Assembly: GCA_965237765.1 (NCBI GenBank)
Contig: OZ250157.1
Location: forward strand, 2,480,001 to 2,544,000
DNA from: WTGJ01 sp965237765
GTDB lineage: Bacteria; Chloroflexota; Anaerolineae; Aggregatilineales; Phototrophicaceae
DNA length: 64,000 nt
Reading direction: 5' to 3'
The notes beneath the pieces were generated by a model that did not search any database, was not told the origin of the DNA, and saw nothing but the letters and a program-made list of their open reading frames with translations. Every line of letters begins with the position of its first letter. The first letter of the stretch is position 1. Shown here piece after piece: positions 32,771 to 41,514 of the stretch. The position numbers were made by a program, and so were the translations under genes.

Positions 32771-35209
32771 TCAGTTTTCTTGTCGATAGCCAGTGGCATA
32801 CGCGAGCGAGCGCCCTTCGATCAGCTCTTGCGGGCAATAGACGCTCAGCTGATCGGCGAACTTCTGCTCTGCTGCGGCGCCATAAGTGTCCTGCTCCTCT
32901 CTCCCCCAGACAATATACTCAATTTCATAACGGCGTATAATCTCTTGCATCAGTTGTGGGTCATCCAGTCGATAGAGATTGTCAATATCTTCGGGTCGAG
33001 CTCCAACGGTCGCAGAATAGCTATCGCCGCGCCATTGGCTTTGGTGAGGTTCCCAGGCGATCACGGTAGGCAGGCCGCTGATGGTCGCGATCCGCCCATA
33101 GCGAGCGTTATAGGCGCGGCGATCGCGCGCAGGCAGGCCCTCGGTGATCACTACCGAACGCCCGGCCAATTGCTGCATCAAGCATTCGCTCAAAGCCTGG
33201 TCAGGCGCACTCAAGACGGTATGCGCGCCATCCAGCGAATATTCTCGGAGATTCGCGTTGCCAATGCGGCTGAGAATCCCTGCGGGCAGATAGAGCGCGC
33301 CGAGCGCAACTACCAAGATGAGCGCGCCGCCGGTTACAAAGCGACCAGAGCCGGCGGACGCGATGGCGTTATGACAGCCATAGGCTGCGGCGACGGCGAA
33401 CAACAGCCAGGCCTGATAATACAGCTTGAAAATGGTGTTCATGCGCGACCCGAAGAGATCATGAATGTATACGAACTCGGGGACGAGCACGAGCAGCATC
33501 CCGAGCAGGACAAGCAACATGGTGAAATCGCTTGCCAGTTTCTTGCCACGGCACAGCAACAATTGCCGAGTGAAGAAGAGGATCCCGACCGCCAAGAAAA
33601 CAGTGCTGAGCGCGTAAATTACCTGGCTGCGCCGCACGAAAAAGGCACTGAGATTCTGCGACAAATTTCCCACACCCGAAATGAGCCCTATGACAATCGT
33701 GAATAGGCTTAGCGCGAAAAGCAGGAAAAGGGTCAAGCTGATCGCCAGGCGCCAAGTGCCTCGTGCATTTTCGCGCCGCCAGTCGATGCGGTTGATGAAG
33801 GTGATAAGCAAGAGCACAAACGGAGCGAACATAATGAAGAGTTGCTGCACTCGTGTCGGATGATCCAGGTTGGCCAATAAGCCGCGTGCTTGGGTGCGGA
33901 TGGTCAATAATAGGGGTGAGGCGTAGATGAGCATAAAGACGCCCAATAGAGCGGCGAAGCGCAATAGTGCCCAACCATCTGCCCGCTGCCAGCGGGATTC
34001 TGATTTGCTGCGCCAGCGCCGCAAGCCTTCCGCCGCAACGAGCAGGAAATAATAGATTGGAGCGTCCCATATATTGGTGCAGAGTTGAGCGCCCAGACAA
34101 GCGCCATAGAGGGCAATATCGCGCAATCGAGGTGGGGCCGCGTTCGTAAAACGGTGCCAGGCCAAAGCCATTAGCAGAGCGGCAAAGGGGATCCCCAAGA
34201 CGTGCGGGTGATTATCGCTGAGCAAAAAGCTGAACGCTGGAAATTCGTCGATGACTTCGATATGGAAGGCGCGGTCGCAATCGTCCGCATAACCAGGAGC
34301 GCGGTCAACTAGTGTGCGGGCGGCGCCAAACCACCACCAATAGACCGTGCCAGAGCCTTCGCAGCGATCCTTGGCATCCCAGAAGCGCAAGTATTCTGGT
34401 GAAGCCGTGCCGCTCTGATAGGGTAATTCGATGATGGGATAATGTCCGTTGCTGAGCCAGAGCGCGAAAAAAACCGCCAGCAACGCGCCGGGAATGACAG
34501 AGAGCGTTCGCCGCCCATCACGGATCTCCTCGTCAGGCGGCCCGCCGCGCCAACGCAAAAGGTTATAGGCAACGCCATAGATCGTGATGCCGCTCAAGGC
34601 AAACCACGAAGCGCTGGTCAGGTTGAAGGCTACTGCGTTCGCAACGCCGCTCAATTTCGCCAGGGATGCAGCCAGCAAATAGCCAAAATAGTAGTAACTG
34701 AGCGAATGACCGCTGAGCCAGGCGTCGTTTGGCGGGAAGCTGGGAGAATTGTTAATAGCGCTCAGCATCATCAAATCCATCGGCTTTTCGGTGGAAGCCA
34801 GCTCCTGAATTTGCGCGCGCACCAATGCCCAGCCGAAAAGCAATATCAAGAAGAGCAATTCGCCACAAATGATGGCCATTCTCTGCCTGCGCCACCAGGC
34901 ACGCCAATCGCCCTCGCCCTCCTGATGTCCATGGGTGAAGGTCAACACGCTTCCCAGCAGCACCATCAGCCAGCACAAAGCGATGCTGCCGGCGCTATTC
35001 GTGAGCAGGCCAAAATTGACCAGCAGCCAGAAAAGCCCGCCGATCAGCAAAAGCCCGAGCGCGCGCGCCAACAACGCGCCACGATCTGGCAAGTTGCGCA
35101 ACCAGCTCATCGTGAGTGGCAACACCGCAACGCCCGCCAGCGAGATCAGTGCCCACCATTGCAAGACGAGGCCGCCTTCCCGCCAGAGCCATTGCAGCGT
35201 CGCGTTCAT
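32771..35209 (-). CDS. DUF2298 ('Chlor_Arch_YYY') membrane protein
   Basis: 812 residues with some 14-16 hydrophobic helices. DUF2298 marks: P-x-N-D-A-W-x-S-G, the aromatic S-Y-Y-Y-F-G-Y run that gives the family its name, L-S-D-N-H-P-H, and M-N-T-I-F-K-L-Y-Y-Q-A-W. The C-terminal ~150 residues are soluble and end near E-Y-I-V-W-G. DUF2298 proteins occur mainly in Chloroflexi and archaea and are thought to be membrane glycosyltransferases. It overlaps the preceding gene by 4 bases (ATGA) and is a paralogue of that protein's C-terminal half. Confidence 0.85.
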   Translation of the reverse strand: MNATLQWLWREGGLVLQWWALISLAGVAVLPLTMSWLRNLPDRGALLARALGLLLIGGLFWLLVNFGLLTNSAGSIALCWLMVLLGSVLTFTHGHQEGEGDWRAWWRRQRMAIICGELLFLILLFGWALVRAQIQELASTEKPMDLMMLSAINNSPSFPPNDAWLSGHSLSYYYFGYLLAASLAKLSGVANAVAFNLTSASWFALSGITIYGVAYNLLRWRGGPPDEEIRDGRRTLSVIPGALLAVFFALWLSNGHYPIIELPYQSGTASPEYLRFWDAKDRCEGSGTVYWWWFGAARTLVDRAPGYADDCDRAFHIEVIDEFPAFSFLLSDNHPHVLGIPFAALLMALAWHRFTNAAPPRLRDIALYGACLGAQLCTNIWDAPIYYFLLVAAEGLRRWRSKSESRWQRADGWALLRFAALLGVFMLIYASPLLLTIRTQARGLLANLDHPTRVQQLFIMFAPFVLLLITFINRIDWRRENARGTWRLAISLTLFLLFALSLFTIVIGLISGVGNLSQNLSAFFVRRSQVIYALSTVFLAVGILFFTRQLLLCRGKKLASDFTMLLVLLGMLLVLVPEFVYIHDLFGSRMNTIFKLYYQAWLLFAVAAAYGCHNAIASAGSGRFVTGGALILVVALGALYLPAGILSRIGNANLREYSLDGAHTVLSAPDQALSECLMQQLAGRSVVITEGLPARDRRAYNARYGRIATISGLPTVIAWEPHQSQWRGDSYSATVGARPEDIDNLYRLDDPQLMQEIIRRYEIEYIVWGREEQDTYGAAAEQKFADQLSVYCPQELIEGRSLAYATGYRQEN

Positions 35210-38200
35210 TCCGCCACCACTTGCAATATTCGTGCTACCGCCGGGTAATCTGTCCCATATGTTTGGTAGCTATAAGGGAGCTCGAATACTACTTCCAGCA
35301 TGCCCGCTTCGATCATCGTGTCGAATTTGGCGTAACCGTTGACATAGCGCGAGGGATCTGTCTCGTCGGTGCGGTCATATAGCGCGTGCTCCAATGGACC
35401 GAGGATGATGTATTCCACATCGTAAGCGCGCAATATCTCTAACGCGGCATCGATATCCTCCGTCGTATAAAAGGCGGTCACGTTTGCGCCGCGGCGCTGA
35501 ATCAGTTCGCTCATCGGCGGGAAGGTGCGTTGTTGTTGTTGATGGTATTGCCAGCCAATCACGCTAGGCAGACCGGTAAAAGAGGAGATGCGGCTCGTCC
35601 AGCGGTATTCGCTGCCGTAGGTGCGACCCTCCATGATGGTCGGTGCTCCTTCGACATTCTCGAGCAGCCAGCGAATCATCTGATAATCCGGCTCGAGTGG
35701 GAAGAGTTCTTCGATATCCCAATGTTTCGAGTATCGCATGAATTCGAGGCTATCCAGCGAGATGGGCATCGAAGGTTCGAAGCGATGTGCGGCGCGAGCA
35801 GGTATGGCCAGGATGGGATAGGCGGCCGCCGAAATGAATAAGAGGAAAGCGGCAATCGACCAGGCCGAACGCAGCGCCTTACTCCAACGGCGCCGCACGT
35901 TCCACAACAAGGCGAACGCCACACCGCCGACGATGCTGAATAGCAACCAACCCATGAAATACAATTTGAAGATGGTGTTTTGCCGGCCAATGTCCAAACG
36001 TAAGCGCATCAATTCCGGCATCATTGTCAGGCCCAACGCGAGACCGGCGAATAGGAGCAGCACACGCACGCTACTGGATGTTTCGCGCAGCAGCAACGCG
36101 GCCGTCCAAAGGAGCAAAGGCAAGATGAGAAACATCAAGCTGCGGCCGTCGATGCCCAGGGCCAGCCCAGTGGCTGCCAGGATAGCAACGCTCGCGATGG
36201 CTAGCGGCTGTCGGGCCAGCGACGTGATGCGCCAAGCGTCAATGTGGTTGCGGCTGATCCAGAGCAGCAAGCCCAGCAATAAAAAGAGCAAGTGCCCATG
36301 GATGCTGAGGTAGGCCCAAATTGGTGTGAAGGGCCCCTCCCAAACCTCGAATTCCGCAGAGGTTGTCGCGAACCAGGCACGATAGGGCGCGGTCGCGAGT
36401 AAATTGAGCAGGACGAAACCGCCGAGGTAAATGAGCGCTTCGATGACTGCTGTGCGTTGCTGTGCTATAGACCAGAGGCGAGCACGCCAGCTAAGCGCGA
36501 CCTCCCCCTCTATGCGCAGCGACCAACGTCGCAACCAGGCCAGCACGATAGCTACGAGACTCAGCAAGGTGAATGGCGCCCAATCCCAGCTATTCGCCGC
36601 CCAGCTGAGCCCAGACGTGATCGCCCAACAAGCGAGTAAGGCGCCGCGTTGCCAATTATTCCGGCGGTCTTCCCCGGAGATGAGCAATTCATGCGTGACG
36701 AATGCCAATGTGAGGATGAGGATGGGCAAAGCCATCATATGCGCGTGCAAGTCACCATAGAGGAAGGTGAAGAAAGGGAATTCGGAAATGGCGTTGTCGT
36801 TGATGCTCGCGCCGATGACGCGTGTGGGATTCCACATCCATTCGCCACCGCCAATTAGCAAATTCGCACCCCCCAGCCAAGCGCGCAGCCCTTCGTAAAT
36901 TGCAGTGATAGTCGTGCTGCTTTGTGCAGCGAGGCGAGAGAGTCCGAGTTTATGCACCCCCGCAAGCCACACGCGGATCGTATCCAGATTGCCCAGCAGC
37001 GTCATCAGCGACATGGCAGCGATTCCTGCCAGCGCGGGACGTAGACGCGACAGGCGCATCCCGGCAGCGATGTTGTAGGCTATCGAATAGGTGCCAATTC
37101 CCGTGAGCGCAAAGATTGTCGGTATGATCAAGTTATAAGCGACCGAAGGCATGATGCCGCTCAACAGTGTAGGTGCGCCCACCATGACGAAGCCGAAATA
37201 GTAATAATTGATGTATGAACCGGCGTACCATGGGTTGATGGGCGGGAAGATTTCGCTGCGCAATACACCATTGAGGAAGGCGCTATCCATCATCTTCTCG
37301 CCACCGAAAACGTTATGCCATAAATCTGGATTTGATAGCCGCACGAGCAGGAATCCGAAAAATAGAGCGGCGGTGAGCAACTCGATGGTCAGTATCGTGC
37401 GCCATCTCAGTACCAGGTACGCGCGGAATTCTGCTCGTTTCCGCCACGCCAGCGCCGCGCTCCCGAGCGATGCGATGCCGGCCATGAACCACAGCGCCGT
37501 GCCATTCCATATGGGCAGCTGTGCGCTAGCGAGCATCCAGGCCAGCCAGCTCAGAGCCAGCATTCCCATCGTGCGCGCCAGTCCATAGCCGCGGTCGGCG
37601 AGTGCTGGCAACATAAAATACAGCGGCACCCAGGCGATCAGCCCCAGCAACCAGATGATCAGCCACCAAACAACTAGGGCTAGTCCGTGGTTCCGGTTGA
37701 GCAAGCCGGCGAGGTCAAATTGCGTTGTCCAGGTCGAGCGTTCTGTTTGGATTTCGAGCTGCTCGTTGGAATAGAGCAACTGACTGGGAACAGTGTCAAT
37801 TTCACGAGGTGGCAGCCGATAGAAATTGGCGATATCAGGTGTGCATAGAAAGGAGAGGTTATGTGAAGGGTCGAGGTGTGGACAGCTTCCATAATAAGGG
37901 GAGGAATGCACCATGGCGAGCGAAACACCTGCGAGCAGAGCGCGCGTTCGTTGCGGGTCATAGTCAGTTGTCTTTTGGAAAATGAAGACCGCCGGATGGT
38001 CGTAGACGTGAAAAGCTTCATCCGCTTCCAGTTGATTGAGCCAGGTGGGCGGAAAATGATTGGGGAAGCGCTGATCGAGGATGCGCAAGGGACCCAGTTG
38101 GTAACCCTCGATGAAGCTCGCAACCAGCTCAAACCCCAATTCGCCACTGAAAAGGCGGCGATAATAGGCGTTCGTGAGCGAGAAGCGGGCGGGGTTTCGG

Positions 38201-40518
38201 GCTTGCGAATCATAAAAACGATTGCTGCTGATGGAAATGTAATCTGACCGGGCCAAGCCGTTCAGCAAGTTTTCGAGTTTGTATTCATCATCTTCCGCGG
38301 CCATGCTCATGTTGTATTGTAAGATTTGCGCACTGTAAGGATGCACGTATTCACATTCATCCAGCAATTCCAGCGGATCGGGTCGGCAGGAGCGCACAGC
38401 GGTAACCGCGTCATCCCAGGCGCCTTCATCACTGACGATGGCGCCGCCAAGATAGAGATCGCCACCTTGGACTTCCACCCGGATCCAGTAAATGGCGCCA
38501 GGATCCAACGTGACGGGTTCCGACAGGATGGCACTATATTGCGTGCCCAGCGGGTGTGAATCCGTCGGGAAAGTATGGACGATGACGCTTCGCGCGAGCG
38601 AATTGCCCGCCTCGTCCAGCAATTCGAAGCTCAGATTGATCCGGTCATCGCCGGCATACCGGCGCCCGACATGCGGCAACAACAGCTCATTCACTTGGCC
38701 GCCCGTCGGCGCAACGAAGAATTGCTCAATTAAGGTGTTATCGCTGATGATGCTGCTTCGTTGGAGAAGCAACTCGTCGCCAGGTAGGCTATCACTATTG
38801 CGATTATTCAGTGTGATATTGATCAGGGGTGTTTCCGGCGGCGCGTCTGCGATACGAATCGCGATATCGGCGGGGATATTCGCTTGTATCCAGAAACTAC
38901 CCTGGATGCGCGTGAGCGGTTGGCGATAGATGTTGTGGAACATCACCGCCCAGAGTAAAGAGAGAACCACGAGACCACCGACGAGCGCCGAGGGAGCAAA
39001 TCGGTAACCTCGCCAGACGCGCCATTTCCGCCGCAGCAACCAGGAATGCGCATCCCAGACCGCGCAGGCGCCGAAGACGGTCAGCGCGCCGTAAAGCGGC
39101 AGGTAATATCGCATTGTCATCACCCAGGAGCCGCCTATCCAACCGAAATAGCCAAATATCCAGGCGAGGAGCAGGAGATATTTCGCGCTACCCAAGTGGC
39201 CACGCAGCCATCGGTAAGCGCCTCGTAAGACGCCGAACCAGGCCGGTACACACGCGCTCAGACCAAGTCCCCAGAGCAATATGTCCTTCAGCGGATAGAC
39301 ATAGGAAAGCCGACCAGTCCATTGCCAGTTGGGCGGGAAATCGCTATAGCCACTAGCCGAATTGATCGATTGTTGCAGATCGAGCAGCCAGCGCTCATTT
39401 AAGCCGGTGAATAAAGCGGGTCCTATAAAAGCGTAAGGATTGAAGAAGCGAAAAAATGCCAATGCGACTATGGCGCTGAGCAGGAGGCCAATGAAATCCC
39501 GCAGCGCCACATTGCCAATCAGCCCATCAGCCTGTTCGGTACGCAGGTGCTGCCACATGCGGTAGACGAAGGCGAGCGCAACCACACCCGCGAGCGGCGC
39601 CAAATTGATACGGCAGGCCGTGGCCGCCGCCGTAGCAAAACCGAAACCGATATAGCTATGCCAACGCCCCGATCGTGCCACTCGATTGGCGAACCAGAGT
39701 GCCAAAACCACGAAAAAACTGGCAACGGCGTTGACGGTAGCGAAATGAGAGAGTTGTATTGGGAGGGGTGCGAACGCGTAGAAAGCCGCCGCCAACAAAC
39801 CCGCACGTCGGCTATGCACCTGCCGCCCGATCAAGAAAATGAAACCGATGGACAGGAGATCGAAGAATGAAGAAAGCACGCGGCCAACGCTGGCGATATC
39901 CGAATGCCATAAATATATGTATGACGAGCGGTGCGTAACCCTTTGCCCCAGGGAATTTAAAAGGGCATCGTATGACTCAGCGACCGCGCGCGTCATGAAC
40001 AGGGGCAATGTGCCATAGGCAAATGCAGCGCTGCCGGCGTTGTGAGGGTTCGTCGGCGAGCAGGCAGTATCCAGCAAAGGGCCGGCGCCAGCAGTTCCCG
40101 GATATTCGCGCAGGCAATGGAGGGTTTGCTCATCTACACTAAGTGGTTGTTTCATTTCTCTGCGGATGGTGAAATGCAGAGCGGTGCAATCGTGAGCGAG
40201 GGCGCCTGTCGTTTCATATCCCCGCAGGCATTCTTGCGAGCGCAAGGTCACAGCTTCCCGTTCGTCGGCGCGGATGCCAACGTCAAAGCGTGTCTTGGTC
40301 ATCAAATCGACCAGATAACGCTCGTCGGGATGGAGCATCGTGCCCTCGTCCCAGTTGTGGCCGGTGAAACGCAGCGCGCCGCCCATGACCATGATGAGCG
40401 CGAGCAAGAGATATGGTTGGATCAGCGGCTGCCAGCGCCAATTCCGGAATCTGGGCCTTTTCCCGATACCGGAGAGGTCTATGGGCTCGATCCATTTGGC
40501 GATCAGTTCGAGGAGCAT
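35206..40518 (-). CDS. Giant GT-C / DUF2298 fusion membrane protein
   Basis: 1770 residues. N-terminal ~950: a GT-C glycosyltransferase (PMT type) with acidic loop L-H-P-D-E-R-Y after the first helix, ~10-12 hydrophobic helices, then a large soluble beta-rich region (~560-950). C-terminal ~820: a complete DUF2298 module with P-x-N-P-W-Y-A-G, N-Y-Y-Y-F-G-F, G-D-L-H-A-H-M and Q-N-T-I-F-K-L-Y-F-M-G-W, ending E-Y-I-I-L-G plus a short beta domain. Each half is long enough to be a separate enzyme, so the fusion suggests two consecutive transfer steps or a fixed complex. First gene of the operon that runs to 26936. Confidence 0.83.
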   Translation of the reverse strand: MLLELIAKWIEPIDLSGIGKRPRFRNWRWQPLIQPYLLLALIMVMGGALRFTGHNWDEGTMLHPDERYLVDLMTKTRFDVGIRADEREAVTLRSQECLRGYETTGALAHDCTALHFTIRREMKQPLSVDEQTLHCLREYPGTAGAGPLLDTACSPTNPHNAGSAAFAYGTLPLFMTRAVAESYDALLNSLGQRVTHRSSYIYLWHSDIASVGRVLSSFFDLLSIGFIFLIGRQVHSRRAGLLAAAFYAFAPLPIQLSHFATVNAVASFFVVLALWFANRVARSGRWHSYIGFGFATAAATACRINLAPLAGVVALAFVYRMWQHLRTEQADGLIGNVALRDFIGLLLSAIVALAFFRFFNPYAFIGPALFTGLNERWLLDLQQSINSASGYSDFPPNWQWTGRLSYVYPLKDILLWGLGLSACVPAWFGVLRGAYRWLRGHLGSAKYLLLLAWIFGYFGWIGGSWVMTMRYYLPLYGALTVFGACAVWDAHSWLLRRKWRVWRGYRFAPSALVGGLVVLSLLWAVMFHNIYRQPLTRIQGSFWIQANIPADIAIRIADAPPETPLINITLNNRNSDSLPGDELLLQRSSIISDNTLIEQFFVAPTGGQVNELLLPHVGRRYAGDDRINLSFELLDEAGNSLARSVIVHTFPTDSHPLGTQYSAILSEPVTLDPGAIYWIRVEVQGGDLYLGGAIVSDEGAWDDAVTAVRSCRPDPLELLDECEYVHPYSAQILQYNMSMAAEDDEYKLENLLNGLARSDYISISSNRFYDSQARNPARFSLTNAYYRRLFSGELGFELVASFIEGYQLGPLRILDQRFPNHFPPTWLNQLEADEAFHVYDHPAVFIFQKTTDYDPQRTRALLAGVSLAMVHSSPYYGSCPHLDPSHNLSFLCTPDIANFYRLPPREIDTVPSQLLYSNEQLEIQTERSTWTTQFDLAGLLNRNHGLALVVWWLIIWLLGLIAWVPLYFMLPALADRGYGLARTMGMLALSWLAWMLASAQLPIWNGTALWFMAGIASLGSAALAWRKRAEFRAYLVLRWRTILTIELLTAALFFGFLLVRLSNPDLWHNVFGGEKMMDSAFLNGVLRSEIFPPINPWYAGSYINYYYFGFVMVGAPTLLSGIMPSVAYNLIIPTIFALTGIGTYSIAYNIAAGMRLSRLRPALAGIAAMSLMTLLGNLDTIRVWLAGVHKLGLSRLAAQSSTTITAIYEGLRAWLGGANLLIGGGEWMWNPTRVIGASINDNAISEFPFFTFLYGDLHAHMMALPILILTLAFVTHELLISGEDRRNNWQRGALLACWAITSGLSWAANSWDWAPFTLLSLVAIVLAWLRRWSLRIEGEVALSWRARLWSIAQQRTAVIEALIYLGGFVLLNLLATAPYRAWFATTSAEFEVWEGPFTPIWAYLSIHGHLLFLLLGLLLWISRNHIDAWRITSLARQPLAIASVAILAATGLALGIDGRSLMFLILPLLLWTAALLLRETSSSVRVLLLFAGLALGLTMMPELMRLRLDIGRQNTIFKLYFMGWLLFSIVGGVAFALLWNVRRRWSKALRSAWSIAAFLLFISAAAYPILAIPARAAHRFEPSMPISLDSLEFMRYSKHWDIEELFPLEPDYQMIRWLLENVEGAPTIMEGRTYGSEYRWTSRISSFTGLPSVIGWQYHQQQQRTFPPMSELIQRRGANVTAFYTTEDIDAALEILRAYDVEYIILGPLEHALYDRTDETDPSRYVNGYAKFDTMIEAGMLEVVFELPYSYQTYGTDYPAVARILQVVAE

Positions 40519-40647
40519 GGCGTCAGGTTATCACGACGAAAGATGGAGATAAGAAAAGATCACACCTCAACAATATCGTCGGCACAAAAACCTGCCCTTA
40601 CAACCACAAGCAGCGGTAGATTAGTAAAAGGTAGGGCGATATGCAAC
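40519..40647. other. Intergenic region between the glycosyltransferase operon and tRNA-Gly
   Basis: AT-richer than its surroundings. It must hold the promoter of the 13.6-kb minus-strand operon. The best guess there is a weak TTATCT or GATAAC box within 60 bases of the ATG at 40518, neither convincing. No open frame or clear RNA element seen. Confidence 0.3.
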
Positions 40648-40676
40648 TTGACAGCGAAGCGCATGAACACTAGATT
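40648..40676 (+). promoter_or_regulatory. Strong promoter of tRNA-Gly
   Basis: TTGACA (40648-40653), 17-base spacer, TAGATT (40671-40676). Predicted start near 40683, three bases before the tRNA, in a G-rich discriminator of the kind linked to stringent control in other bacteria. The same boxes and spacing are used by nusA. Confidence 0.65.
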
Positions 40677-40685
40677 AGCGGGGGT

Positions 40686-40757
40686 GCGGGTGTAGCTCAG
40701 GGGTAGAGCACTTGCTTCCCAAGCAAGGTGTCACGGGTTCGAATCCCGTTACCCGCT
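40686..40757 (+). tRNA. tRNA-Gly (anticodon CCC)
   Basis: Acceptor GCGGGTG (40686-40692) pairs with TACCCGC (40750-40756, one G-T); D stem GCTC/GAGC; anticodon stem CTTGC/GCAAG with loop TTCCCAA giving CCC; T arm ACGGG-TTCGAAT-CCCGT; discriminator T57-type at 40757; no encoded CCA. Reads glycine GGG codons. Confidence 0.94.
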
Positions 40758-40812
40758 TGCAAATGTTCCCTGCGTGAGCTGGCGCCTCTGGGCGCGATAA
40801 AGGAGAGGCGGC

Positions 40813-41475
40813 GTGGCCGAGAGTTACACCCTCGAAACAACAGAACGGACCATCACTGGCAAAAAAGTGAAGCAATTGCGGCGGGAGCAAATCGTCCCGC
40901 TTTGCGTTTATGGCAACTGGATGGAGCCGCAAAACTTGCAGGCGGACTACCGGCAGCTGGAGGTCGTCTTGATGCGAGCAGGTGGCACGAACCTCATCGA
41001 ATTGCGGCTTGGTGAAGAGCCGATCAATGTCCTGGCTCGCGAAGTCCAACGCGACCCCATCCGTGGCACGATCCAACATGTCGATTTCTTTTCGGTAGAT
41101 ATGCAGACACGTGTCACTCTCGATGTGCCGATCGTTTATGAAGGAGAATGTCCTGCTGTCATCACGCAGGGCGCCCTGCTCATCGTTGGCACGAATACCA
41201 TCAGTATCGAGACACTTCCCAGTTTTTTGCCCGACCAGATTACGGTGGATCTTACGCAACTTGTGAACATTGGTGATTCCGTTTCCGTGGGCGATTTGGT
41301 GCTGGATGAAGTGATCACCGTGCTGAATAACCCGGATGAGACGCTCGTTTCCGTGACGCAACCGGCGGCCGCGCGCGGTGAGGATCAAGACGAGGAAGAG
41401 GCGGACGATCTACTTAGCGAAGCTGACGTTAGTGAGCCAGAAGTTATCGGCCGTGGCGAGGAAGACGCGCTTTAA
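40813..41475 (+). CDS. rplY: 50S ribosomal protein L25/CTC
   Basis: 220 residues. The N-terminal ~90 residues are the L25 5S-rRNA-binding fold (G-K-K-V-K-Q-L-R-R-E-x-I-V-P, V-L-A-R-E-V-Q-R-D-P, I-x-H-V-D-F-F); the rest is the CTC-type second beta domain (I-T-Q-G-A-L, T-V-D-L-T-Q-L-x-I-G-D-S-V) with an acidic tail. It binds 5S rRNA and is linked to stress response in bacteria with the long form. GTG start with a strong AGGAGAGG. It lies 55 bases after tRNA-Gly and may share its transcript. Confidence 0.93.
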   Translation: MAESYTLETTERTITGKKVKQLRREQIVPLCVYGNWMEPQNLQADYRQLEVVLMRAGGTNLIELRLGEEPINVLAREVQRDPIRGTIQHVDFFSVDMQTRVTLDVPIVYEGECPAVITQGALLIVGTNTISIETLPSFLPDQITVDLTQLVNIGDSVSVGDLVLDEVITVLNNPDETLVSVTQPAAARGEDQDEEEADDLLSEADVSEPEVIGRGEEDAL

Positions 41476-41514
41476 ATCCGCGGCCGGCGCAATTGGTGAT
41501 ACAGGTCGCGGAGG

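Noticed and set aside
32780..33706. 308-residue plus-strand frame
   Set aside because: Antisense to the DUF2298 gene, rich in Arg/Gln/Ala, no domain and no Shine-Dalgarno; the minus-strand protein has family motifs.
34442..35248. 268-residue plus-strand frame
   Set aside because: Antisense to the start of the DUF2298 gene; low-complexity Q/A/R composition typical of a shadow frame.
40519..40647. Possible structured RNA or riboswitch before the glycosyltransferase operon or tRNA-Gly
   Set aside because: Only a partial repeat around CCTGCCCTT and GGTAGGGC; pairing is imperfect and no known riboswitch core is recognisable.
40675..41388. 237-residue minus-strand frame over tRNA-Gly and rplY
   Set aside because: Antisense of a certain ribosomal-protein gene and a tRNA; the V-T-G-F-E-P-V-T-P end is another translated-tRNA artefact.
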